Position numbers and translations under genes: made by a program. From positions 310,001 through 374,000 of the forward strand of contig JAPDOI010000369.1 in assembly GCA_029168955.1 (NCBI GenBank): 64,000 nucleotides of DNA. The letters are read 5' to 3'. Below are positions 42,701 to 51,467 of the stretch, in pieces. Every line of letters starts with the position of its first letter. The first letter of the stretch is position 1. Source of the stretch: Aplectana chamaeleonis. Taxonomy: Eukaryota > Nematoda > Chromadorea > Rhabditida > Cosmocercidae. The notes beneath the pieces are model-generated. The model was not told where the DNA came from, searched no databases, and saw only the letters and a list, made by a program, of their open reading frames with translations.

Positions 42701-45700
42701 AGTGCGCCGGACGCCATATCAAGTGTGCGTGACCCATTCAAGAGTGCGCCGGACGTCATATAAAGTGTGCTGGACCCATGTACGAGTGCGTGGGACGCCA
42801 TAGAAAGTGTGAGAGACCCATGTAAGAGTGCGCCGGACGCCATATGAAGTGTGCGGGACCCATGTAAGAGTGCGCGGGACGCCATATAAAGTGTGCGGAA
42901 CCCATGTAAGAGCGCGCCGGACGTAATATAAAGTGTGCGGGACCCATGCGGGAGTGCGCCGGACGCCATAGAAAATGTGCGGGATCCATGTAAGAGTGCG
43001 CCGGACGTCATATAAAGTGTGCGGGACCCATGTACGAGTGCGTCGGACGCCATAGAAAGTGTGAGAGACCCATGTAAGAGTGCGCCGGACGCCATATGAA
43101 GTGTGCGGGACCCATGTAAGAGTGCGCCGGACGCCATATAAAGTGTGCGGGACCCATGTAAGAGTGCGCCGGACGCCATATGAAGTGTGCGGGACCCATT
43201 TAAGAGTGCGCCGGACGCCATACGAAGTGTGCGGGACCCATGCAAGAGCGCGCCGGACGTCATATAAGGTGTGCTGGACCCATGTACGAGTGCGTCGGGC
43301 GCCATATAAAGTGTGAGAGACCCATGTAAGAGTGCGCCGGACGCCATATGAAGTGTGCGGGACCCATGTAAGAGTGCGCCGGACGCCATATGAAGTGTGC
43401 GGGACCCATGTAAGAGTGCGCCGGACGCCATATAAAGTGTGCGGGACCCATGTACGAGTGCGTCGGACGCCATAGAAAGTGTGAGAGACCCATGTAAGAG
43501 TGCGCCGGACGCCATATGAAGTGTGCGGGACCCATGTAAGAGTGCGCGGGAAGCCATATAAAGTGTGCGGAACCCATGTAAGAGCGCGCCGGACGTAATA
43601 TAAAGTGTGCGGGACCCATGCGGGAGTGCGCCGGACGCCATATAAAATGTGCGGGATTCATGTAAGAGTGCGCCGTACGCCATAAAAAGTGTGCGGGACC
43701 CATGTAGGAGTGCGTCGGACACCATAGAAAGTGTGAGAGACCCATGTAAGAGTGCGCCGGACGCCATATAAAGTTTGCGGGACCCATGCACGAGTGCGTC
43801 GGACGCCATAGAAAGTGTGAGAGATCCATGTAAGAGTGCGTCGGACGCCATAGAAAGTGTGAGAGATCCATGTAAGAGTGCGCCGGACGCCATATGAAGT
43901 GTGCGGGACCCATGTAAGAGTGCGCCGGACGCCATATGAAGTGTGCGGGACCCATGTAAGAGTGCGCCGGACGCCATATAAAGTGTGCGGGACCCATGTA
44001 CGAGTGCGTCGGACGCCATAGAAAGTGTGAGAGACCCATGTAAGAGTGCGCCGGACGCCATATGAAGTGTGCGGGACCCATGTAAGAGTGCGCGGGAAGC
44101 CATATAAAGTGTGCGGAACCCATGTAAGAGCGCGCCGGACGTAATATAAAGTGTGCGGGACCCATGCGGGAGTGCGCCGGACGCCATAGAAAATGTGCGG
44201 GATCCATGTAAGAGTGCGTTGGACGCCATAGAAAGTGTGAGAGATCCATGTAAGAGTGCGCCGGACGCCATATCAAGTGTGCGGGACCCATGTAAGAGTG
44301 CGCCGGACGCCATATGAAGTGTGCGGGACCCATGTAAGTGTGCGCCGGACGCCATATAAAGTGTGCGGGACCCATGTAAGAGCGCGCCGGACGCCATATA
44401 AAATGTGCGGGATTCATGTAAGAGTGCGCCGGACGCTATATAAAGTGTACGGGACCCATGTAAGAGTGCGCCGGACGCCATATAAAGTGTGCGTGACCCA
44501 TTCAAGAGTGCGCCGGACGTCATATAAAGTGTGCTGGACCCATGTACGAGTGCGTCGGACGCCATAGAAAGTGTGAGAGACCCATGTAAGAGTGCGCCGG
44601 ACGCCATATGAAGTGTGCGGGACCCATGTAAGAGTGCGCGGGACGCCATATAAAGTGTGCGGAACCCATGTAAGATCGCGCCGGACGTAATATAAAGTGT
44701 TCGGGACCCATGCGGGAGTGCGCCGGACGCCATAGAAAATGTGCGGGATCCATGTAAGAGTGCGCCGGACGTCATATAAAGTGTGCGGGACCCATGTACA
44801 AGTGCGTCGGACGCCATAGAAAGTGTGAGAGACCCATGTAAGAGTGCGCCGGACGCCATATGAAGTGTGCGGGACCCATGTAAGAGTGCGCCGGACGCCA
44901 TATAAAGTGTGCGGGACCCATGTAAGAGTGCGTCGGACGCCATAGAAAGTGTGAGAGATCCATGTAAGAGTGCGCCGGACGCCATATGAAGTGTGCGGGA
45001 CCCATGCAAGAGTGCGCCGGACGCCATATGAAGTGTGCGGGACCCATGTAAGAGTGCGCCGGACGCCATAGAAAGTGTGAGAGACCCATGTAAGAGTGCG
45101 CCGGACGCCATATGAAGTGTGCGGGACCCATGTAAGAGTGCGCGGGACGCCATATAAGGTGTGCGGAACCCATGTAAGAGCGCGCCGGACGTAATATAAA
45201 GTGTGCGGGACCCATGTGGGAGTGCGCCGAACGCCATAGAAAATGTGCGGGATCCATGTAAGAGTGCGCTGTGCGCCATATAAAGTGTGCGGGACTCATG
45301 CAGGAGTGCGTCGGACGTCCTAGAAAGTGTGCGGGACCCATGTAAGAGTGCGTCGGACGCCATAGAAAGTGTGAGAGATCCATGTAAGAGTGCCCCGGAC
45401 GCCATATAAAGTGTGCGGGACCCATGTAAGAGCGCGCCGGACGCCATATGAAGTGTGCGGGACCCATGTAAGAGTGCGCCGGACGCCATATAAAGTGTGC
45501 GGGACCCATGTGGGAGTGCGCCGGACGCCATAGAAAATGTGCAGAATCCATGTAGGAGTGCGCCGGACGCCATATGACGTGTGCGGGACCCATGTGAGAG
45601 TGCGCCGGACGCCATATAAAGTGTGCGGAACCCATGTAAGAGCGCGCCGGACGTAATATAAAGTGTGCGGGACCCATGCGGGAGTGCGCCGGACGCCATA

Positions 45701-46580
45701 GAAAATGTGCGGGATCCATGTAAGAGTGCGTTGGACGCCGTAGAAAGTGTGAGAGATCCATGTAAGAGTGCGCCGGACGCCATATGAAGTGTGCGGGACC
45801 CATGTAAGAGTGCGCCGGACGCCATATGAAGTGTGCGGGACCCATGTAAGAGTGCGCCGGACGCCATATAAAGTGTGCGGGACCCATGTAAGAGCGCGCC
45901 GGACGCCATATAAAATGTGCGGGATTCATGTAAGAGTGCGCCGGACGCTATATAAAGTGTACGGGACCCATGTAAGAGTGCGCCGGACGCCATATAAAGT
46001 GTGCGTGACCCATTCAAGAGTGCGCCGGACGTCATATAAAGTGTGCTGGACCCATGTACGAGTGCGTCGGACGCCATAGAAAGTGTGAGAGACCCATGTA
46101 AGAGTGCGCCGGACGCCATATGAAGTGTGCGGGACCCATGTAAGAGTGCGCGGGACGCCATATAAAGTGTGCGGAACCCATGTAAGAGCGCGCCGGACGT
46201 AATATAAAGTGTGCGGGACCCATGCGGGAGTGCGCCGGACGCCATAGAAAATGTGCGGGATCCATGTAAGAGTGCGCCGGACGTCATATAAAGTGTGCGG
46301 GACCCATGTACGAGTGCGTCGGACGCCATAGAAAGTGTGAGAGACCCATGTAAGAGTGCGCCGGACGCCATATGAAGTGTGCGGGACCCATGTAAGAGTG
46401 CGCCGGACGCCATATAAAGTGTGCGGGACCCATGTAAGAGTGCGCCGGACGCCATATGAAGTGTGCGGGACCCATTTAAGAGTGCGCCGGACGCCATATG
46501 AAGTGTGCGGGACCCATGTAAGAGCGCGCCGGACGTCATATAAGGTGGGCTGGACCCATGCACGAGTGCGTCGGACGCCA
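36730..46580. repeat. Higher-order repeat domain of the satellite
   Basis: A block of about eleven distinctive monomers recurs almost unchanged at 38,359-38,828, 42,534-43,003, 44,298-44,767 and 45,810-46,279, with partial relatives near 36,450, 36,900 and 40,900. A private marker, GTGCGTGACCCATTCAAGAG, puts the four copies at 38,561, 42,736, 44,500 and 46,012. The last two spacings are 1,764 bp (42 monomers) and 1,512 bp (36 monomers), exact multiples of 42; the first, 4,175 bp, is not, because truncated monomers such as the one at 41,770 intervene. The segments 42,756-43,199 and 46,032-46,475 repeat at 3,276 bp (78 monomers). Multi-monomer units are therefore being copied as blocks. Confidence 0.85.
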
Positions 46581-46943
46581 TAGAAAGGGTGAGAGGTCCA
46601 TGTAAGAGTGCGTCGGACGCCATAGAAAGTGTGAGACATCCATGTAAGAGTGCGCCGGACGCCATATGAAGTGTGCGGGACCCATGTAAGAGTGCGCCGG
46701 ACGCCATATGAAGTGTGCGGGACCCATGTAAGAGTGCGCCGGACGCCATATAAAGTGTGCGGGACCCATGTAAGAGCGCGCCGGACGCCATATAAAATGT
46801 GCGGGATTCATGTAAGAGTGCGCCGGACGCCATAAAAAGTGTGCGGGACCCATGTAGGAGTGCGTCGGACACCATAGAAAGTGTGAGAGACCCATGTAAT
46901 AGTGCGCCGGACGCCATATAAAGTTTGCGGGACCCATGTAAGA

Positions 46944-47262
46944 AGACTATTGCGGAACAGACAAAAAATCTCGGGGACCCAAGCCGATTATAAAAGTTTT
47001 CTAAGTTTTAACCCCGATTTTGTTGTATCTTAGCCACCGAAGAGCGGTGTGTCTTCATTCACAGAACGTTCTTCTCCAGAGATCAGCGGCTGAAAATCTG
47101 AACCTACTTCCCAGCTTCAGCCGCTGATCTCTGGAGAAGAACGGTATGTGAATGAAGACTTACCGCTCTGCCATCCTTCTATACCCTACCCCTTATCAAC
47201 CAGGTATCATCAGTTCTGTTTACAGTGTGTCTCCCAGAGTTTATGCCTGCTTTGCAATAGTC
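46944..47262. mobile_element. Foldback/MITE-like element inserted at the satellite edge
   Basis: The satellite stops inside a monomer after CCCATGTAAGA and resumes at CATGTAAGAGTG. The target duplication is ATGTAAGA at 46,936-46,943 and 47,263-47,270, or 9 bp if the preceding C is counted. The insert has a 9-bp terminal inverted repeat, GACTATTGC (46,945-46,953) and GCAATAGTC (47,254-47,262). Internally, two 54-nt arms at 47,041-47,094 and 47,116-47,169 are inverted copies with 4 mismatches and a 21-nt loop. No open frame of note is present. An 8- or 9-bp duplication would fit hAT or Mutator-type transposition; the terminal bases do not decide. Confidence 0.8.
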
Positions 47263-47456
47263 ATGTAAGAGTGCGCCGAACGCCGTAGAAAACGTACGGG
47301 ACCCATGTGAGAGTGCGCCGGAAGCCATATAAAGTGTACGGGACCCATGCAGGAAAGCACCGGACGTCGTAGAAAGTGTGCTCGACCTCAGGGGGAGTGC
47401 TCCTGACGCCGTAGTAAGTGTGCGGTACTACGTAGCAATGCGCAGGACGCCGCAGA
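47263..47456. repeat. Decayed edge monomers of the 42-bp satellite
   Basis: About five monomers continue the array past the foldback element in the same orientation, with rapidly rising divergence. The first two are readable (AAGAGTGCGCCG, GTACGGGACCCATG). The fourth and fifth keep only fragments such as GACGCCGTAGTAAGTGTGCGG and CGCAGGACGCCGCAGAAA. The true right boundary of the satellite is at about 47,456. Decay at array ends is expected where unequal exchange can no longer homogenise. Confidence 0.9.
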
Positions 47457-47698
47457 AAAAAGAATGCCTTTAAAATGAGCTCTAGAACGCTAATCTACAG
47501 GATTTGCCGCACTTTGGATTGATTTTGTGTGCGTGCACAACTGAAGCAGATTTATTGCTTTTCTCGGTATATTTTGCCGCTGTCTGCCTTTCAATGTTTC
47601 CACACGTGCGGCAGGCAATTTTATGTCTACAACAAAATATATTGGGGTTAAATAATTTGTTAGCCGATTCTATATATGCAAAGACAACTTGATAATTT
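47457..47698. other. Unassigned DNA next to the satellite edge
   Basis: AT-rich sequence with no recognised repeat or gene. A 118-codon open frame on the minus strand (47,482-47,838) spans it, but its middle is the translation of the GC hairpin cluster. It shows no domain I recognise, so I do not call it a gene. Confidence 0.5.
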
Positions 47699-47779
47699 CC
47701 GCCGGAGGCGGAATTTCGGGGGTCTGGGGGCGAAGCCCCCAGCCAGCCGTCAGGCGGGCGGAGCCCGCAGGACGGCTGG
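47699..47779. repeat. GC-rich cluster of three or four trinucleotide-loop hairpins
   Basis: Perfect stems with 3-nt loops follow one another: CCGCC-GGA-GGCGG (47,699-47,711), CTGGGGGC-GAA-GCCCCCAG (47,724-47,742), and GCGGGC-GGA-GCCCGC (47,754-47,768). The last is nested in an outer 9-bp stem, CCAGCCGTC (47,743-47,751) with GACGGCTGG (47,771-47,779). The surrounding DNA is AT-rich, so the cluster looks inserted. Mobile GC clusters of organelle genomes and bacterial terminator-like palindromes are similar in form, but I cannot assign a family. Confidence 0.7.
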
Positions 47780-48880
47780 TTTCTATCGATATAAGTTACA
47801 TGAGAATCATATGTACTCAAGTATATTACCTGTAACAAAAGAGTAACAAAATTCCAATACTATCACTATCTGAGGGCCCATGCTGAGCACTTTCTCCAAA
47901 CCTGCGCAGTATGCGGGCCGTCGAGTACTTTGGCGATGAGCGCAGGTTCATTGGATTGAGATTCGACCGGGTCGTCACTCGCCCTGGTCTAGTAGTTGAT
48001 CTCTCACTCCTCGTGATTCGTGCTGATCGTGGGGAGGATTAGGGGGTCGACATACAGTAATTTTGAAGTAGGCTTAGAACCTCGGCTTCTGTATGAAGCT
48101 TGCTGCTTCAGTTATGCAGCAGCAACCTTTAAGTTTCTGGGGTGTACAGGAGAGCTCAAAACTTGCTGATTTGTACGTGAAGCAGCAACTTGGAACTTGC
48201 AGCTCCAATCTTTAGGCATCGAGCTTTAAATTGCAGCTCTAACTAAGCTACATGAAATATAATTGTATGTTACGTGTCATATAAGTGTATGTAACATGTA
48301 ATATAAGTGCAGATTACATGCCATATAACGATAAGATACTCGAATGTCTCAAGTATCTTACTTTTTATATTACATTTAACATGTTTTCATTTTTCCGAGT
48401 GGGCGATTTGCAATTATCTGTTCTGTTATGCTTTGATGGCGCACTAGAGTTGTCTCGGCGGCCCGTGTCTGAAAAGTATTTCGTTCGAAATGGCCACTTT
48501 CTCCATGTGACCTTCCATTATAAGAGTGACCTCCCCTTTTAAGAGAAAGAGGACAACCTTTTAAACAATTCAGAATGAATTGATCTGATATTCAACTCCT
48601 TAAGAACCTTAAATATCGTCCCGTATCTGTCCCGGTTCATTTATCGGATCCCAGGAGCTGAAACGGACACGAGATTTTAGGTCCCTAGTCAACATTGAAT
48701 ACCAAACCTATTGACCCTGAAATTTTCGCCAGATCCTCCTTTTCCTCACAGTGTCCTTCCCATGTTTTGTTCTTTTTTGGGCAATCAGGTTCATTTACAT
48801 GAACCTTGTCACGGCCCAATTCGGTCAAACAATTCGGGGTCGGCTTTTGATTTTCGAATGCGAACTCTCCAGCAAGCCAA
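47780..48880. other. Unassigned non-repetitive-looking DNA
   Basis: No recognisable gene. An 85-codon open frame (48,285-48,542, plus strand) and an 81-codon one (48,685-48,930, minus strand) have no domain, signal peptide or codon pattern I can defend. Around 48,110-48,240 there are loose repeats of GCAGC and CTTGCAGCTC motifs, and 48,260-48,320 has short ATATAAGTG/ATGTAACATG repeats. Confidence 0.5.
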
Positions 48881-48924
48881 CCCCCCCCCCTCCCCAATGC
48901 GGTGCTATCATAGGGGGGGGGGGG
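48881..48924. repeat. Inverted homopolymer pair (C10TC4 ... G12)
   Basis: Ten C, a T and four C (48,881-48,895) are followed after 17 bases by twelve G (48,913-48,924). The two tracts are complementary and could form a hairpin, and the G12 tract alone could support G-quadruplex structures. Such runs are prone to length error in sequencing, so the exact counts are uncertain. Confidence 0.8.
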
Positions 48925-49760
48925 TATCACACGCTTTATATTTTTTAAAAGTTTACATCAAGTTTCTGAAATGGGTCCATTGAGAGTATCCTATCACTGC
49001 CCCCTTCGATATTCTCCGAAATCAATCCTTTTTCGTCCTCGTTCTCTAGTAAAACGCGTTTTTTCGTTCGCTTTCGATTAAAGCTCCTGGTGTGAATTCC
49101 AGTGTGCATGTAATTCCACCAAACGCGATCTATCGTGGCACCTGGCGACTTCGAGCCATTATTGGAACAACTGATTATATTGTTCCACGATTTTTTCTGT
49201 TGAACGAGGTTTGTAGGTGGATTTCATTGTTGTATGTTAGTCAGCACGAGTGGCACCGAACATAGTCTTCTCTAATGGCTATTGGTCACCGCATCGTAGC
49301 AGAGCTTAGCGAACTAATGTGCGACGACGACAAAATACCTCCCTGCACACCTTTTACAGTAGTGGACAAAAATTCATTGGCACCGTCTTTTTTATATTGT
49401 TCTTGCACTTGGGGATATCAATTTCATCTTTTGATATAATATTTTCGGTCATAATGCCGATATAATAAAATATGCTACAGGACCATAATGCAAATGTACA
49501 CCGATGAGGAAAACAATTGTCAACATTTACATTTTGCAACTTTTTCTCTCTTCTTCAACTCATTCGATTTCTCCGTCGCTTCCGATAACCCTCTTGATTA
49601 ATTTGATTTTGTAGGATTGGTCGTTCATTTTGAATTGAAATATCGTTACATAGTGATCGAACTCCTATCCGACGTTCTAAAATAGGTTCATCAGGAGCCC
49701 TTCCTCGAAGTCTGTTCGGGATCACAATACAAGCTATTCAAGAACTTCTGAAGGCTGGCG
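48925..49760. other. Unassigned AT-rich DNA
   Basis: I see no gene, tandem repeat or terminal-inverted-repeat structure here. The only longer open frame (49,354-49,539, minus, 61 codons) has no recognisable features. Confidence 0.5.
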
Positions 49761-49765
49761 TTAGG

Positions 49766-49788
49766 TTGTCGTTCATAGCGAACGACAA
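49766..49788. repeat. Perfect 9-bp hairpin
   Basis: TTGTCGTTC (49,766-49,774) and GAACGACAA (49,780-49,788) pair perfectly around an ATAGC loop. The palindrome CGTCTAGACG follows at 49,798-49,807. It lies shortly before an R1-family copy and could be a foldback remnant. Confidence 0.6.
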
Positions 49789-49951
49789 GCGGCAAGCGTC
49801 TAGACGTCGGAGCGTTATGAGCCAGCGCTGAAACACTGGCGCATGTCGCTCGACGGCTGGCGCATGCAACGTGTCCGGGGATGGCACGGGGTTAACGATG
49901 GTATTGATAATATTAGTGACAGCCGCTACTGCCGTTATGCCTTCACCGTCC

Positions 49952-50362
49952 TGCAGCGTGGCGAGAGCGTGCGATTACGCAAAATGGATGTTCATCAAGG
50001 GCACACTTTTTGCTTGCCGCCCTCGTGCGCTCCCTCTCGCGCGCTTACGCCAGCTCAAAGAAGGAAGTAGCGAGTTTTGAGCTTACTGCTCAATCCCTAA
50101 AGTAGGAGACATTGAACCTATTGCAAAGCTGTTGCCCTGGTAACCCACAACCCAACCACAGAATACGCAAACCCTATGAAGTGATCAGCCGTTGCGCCGA
50201 TTCTAGCGATTGATCGCCCGGTCAAAGATCATCATTCGAATTGAAACAAGGTGGGGGTGTTTGCCAGTGCTTAATTGCGGGCACGGGCTATTCCAGCGTT
50301 GAGGAGCGTTGAGAGGCGCGTAACAGCGGGAACGCACGCTCTTGCCACGTATGGACGCTGCC
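49952..50362. mobile_element. R1-family dispersed element (decayed left end, intact right end)
   Basis: The right end, GCCACGTATGGACGCTGCC, ending at 50,362, is the inverted form of the R1 terminus GGCAGCGTCCATACGTGGC. The left end (GCAGCGTGGCGAGAGCG from about 49,953) seems to have lost 8 bases of that terminus. Internal sequence from about 50,100 to 50,362, including ACGCAAACC, GATCAGCCGTTGCGCC and CCAGCGTTGAGGAGC, matches 55,965-56,214 closely. No transposase frame is present. TAA flanks at other copies suggest a PIF/Harbinger-like MITE; that class is inference. Confidence 0.65.
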
Positions 50363-50490
50363 TCAGCGACAGGCCGGCTACACTGGTCGCTGATGAGTGA
50401 GATCAATAACGAAAGTTAAAGAGGCAAACCCTCAGCGTAACTTGACGCTTGGATGTTTATTATGAACGGCGCCTTAGACAATAAAAAGAC

Positions 50491-51105
50491 ATTCTATCAA
50501 AAAGGGGTCTCTCAAGCGAAAGAGGTTTGGTTGGCGTTAGAAACGTCCCAACAAAAAGGGAACAATAGGCAATTAGCATGAGGAGAGTCTACAAAAATTC
50601 AACAATATTTTCTGAGACTGATTTTCTTGGCCGATGCTTCTTAACAGCGAAAATAAACCGTTGTGGTATTTTACGGGGAAGAGTTTAGTGTCTTCCGGAA
50701 AGAGGGTTCCTATTCGTTTCACAAGACTTTACGGGAATACTCTTGCCTAATGCTGTATTTCTATTCTATAGTTTTGCTTCTCCTTACAGCTAGACCTAAC
50801 CGTCTGTCTAGGTCTTTGCGACATCATCTTCTATTCTGATGGTAAGTATTAGGTTTATATACACATACATCTCAACGGTTCTCGCGTAGTCAGGACCATT
50901 TTTGGAACCACAAAGTGCTTCAGTGTAAAACACGGCAACGGTTTGTTTTCGCTGTTAAGAAGTTTCTGCCAAGAAAATCAGTCTCAGAATATGTTCAATT
51001 TTTGTAGACTCTGCTCATCCTAATTGCCTATTGTTCCCTTTTTGTTGGGACGTTTCTGAGGCGAACCAAACCTCTTTCGCTTGGAAGACCCCTTTTTGAT
51101 AGAAT
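50491..51105. mobile_element. 0.6-kb inverted-repeat (palindromic) element
   Basis: The left arm 50,491-50,682 and right arm 50,925-51,105 are imperfect inverted copies. Near-identical stretches include ATTCTATCAAAAAGGGGTCT, AAGCGAAAGAGGTTTGGTT, GAAACGTCCCAACAAAAAGG and CTTCTTAACAGCGAAAA. The central spacer is about 240 bp and contains a small AGACCTA/TAGGTCT inverted pair (about 50,794-50,816). I found no clear target duplication. Palindromic MITEs of this size are common in nematodes and insects. Both arms encode the same short peptide, which may reflect ancestry from a coding element or chance. Confidence 0.8.
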
Positions 51106-51467
51106 TGTTCACTTTTTCTTGATATTACAAAGTAATATCTCTGAAAATCTTCAATATCTTCGAAATAGCATGGATTGATATGAGAATCAGTAAGTAATTG
51201 ACTTGTTGCGCACGCTACAAATGACGCGCGACTCTCTTTCCTCGACGTCCTGACGACGTCATCAGATGCCTTGTGTACTTCACACGACATACTGATGACG
51301 TCATCACATGCCCTATGCACTGGGCACGACGTCCTGATGACGTCATCACATGCCCCATGCACTTTGATGACGTCATAAGAAAGTAACAAACTTGTTAGTC
51401 TTTTTCCCTGTCCCTTCCCTACGAAAAAGTACAGCCTACAACGTGTTTTATCGATTTGATCTACCAA
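51015..51467 (-). other. Open frame with a 14-residue internal repeat (doubtful gene)
   Basis: A 150-codon frame on the minus strand. Residues 35-76 hold three 14-residue repeats beginning VHGACDDVIRTS, VHRACDDVISMS and VHKASDDVVRTS; these are the translation of the 42-bp tandem at 51,243-51,376. The C-terminal 30 residues (QFYQKGVFQAKEVWFASETS...) lie in the right arm of the inverted-repeat element, and a close version (FYQKGVSQAKEVWLALETS) can be read from the left arm. No domain is recognised. Most likely it is a chance open frame across two repeats. Confidence 0.15.
51243..51376. repeat. Short 42-bp tandem with TGACGTCA palindromes (unrelated to the main satellite)
   Basis: Three units start at CGAC (51,243, 51,285 and 51,327), each exactly 42 bp, followed by a partial fourth. 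Each carries GACGTCAT and CATGCCC-type blocks; three of the four core sites are full TGACGTCA palindromes, the form known as a cAMP response element in animals. The sequence is unlike the 42-bp satellite to the left despite the equal period. Confidence 0.85.

Larger units (their letters stand above)
1..46943. repeat. 42-bp tandem satellite array (about 1,100 monomers, truncated by the window's left edge)
   Basis: The first complete monomer is bases 1-42. Its recognisable blocks are GCGGGACCCATGTAAGAG, then TGCGCCGGACGCC, then ATATAAAGT. The same 42-bp period runs head to tail with no inverted monomer seen. Variation is concentrated at a few sites: CATATAAAG, CATATGAAG or CATAGAAAG; GTGCGGGACC, GTGAGAGACC or GTGCTGGACC; TGTAAGAG, TGTACGAG or TGCGGGAG; TGCGCCGG, TGCACCGG, CGCGCCGG or TGCGTCGG; GACGCC or GACGTC. 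Alternatives are linked: TACGAGTGCGTCGG is usually followed by CATAGAAAG and GAGAGACC. Small indels (+6 near 1,197 and 2,414) shift the phase occasionally. Because 42 is divisible by 3 and the minus strand of the consensus has no TAA, TAG or TGA, open frames up to 2,142 codons exist in overlapping frames. They are by-products, not genes. Constitutive satellite heterochromatin is the simplest reading. Confidence 0.98.

Noticed and set aside
40489..46917. A 2,142-codon open frame (and others over 1,200 codons at 3,619-7,587, 9,352-13,158, 22,670-26,935 and 38,475-42,653) read as giant repeat proteins
   Set aside because: All three minus-strand frames are open at once because the monomer has no minus-strand stop and its length is divisible by 3. 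Nucleotide variants do not avoid amino-acid change, and no start context, promoter or flanking unique coding sequence exists.
1..46943. CRISPR array
   Set aside because: The period is regular, but the whole 42-bp unit is repeated and there are no unique spacers, no leader and no cas genes; the flanks are eukaryotic mobile elements.
1..46943. Telomere or rDNA spacer array
   Set aside because: The unit is not a TTAGGC-like telomere repeat, and no rRNA sequence borders it.
47724..47742. Bacterial rho-independent terminator (contamination)
   Set aside because: CTGGGGGC-GAA-GCCCCCAG is not followed by a T-tract, and the surrounding DNA is continuous with eukaryotic repeats.
47482..47838. 118-codon minus-strand protein
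   Set aside because: Its central third is the translation of the GC hairpin cluster, and no domain or homologous second copy supports it.
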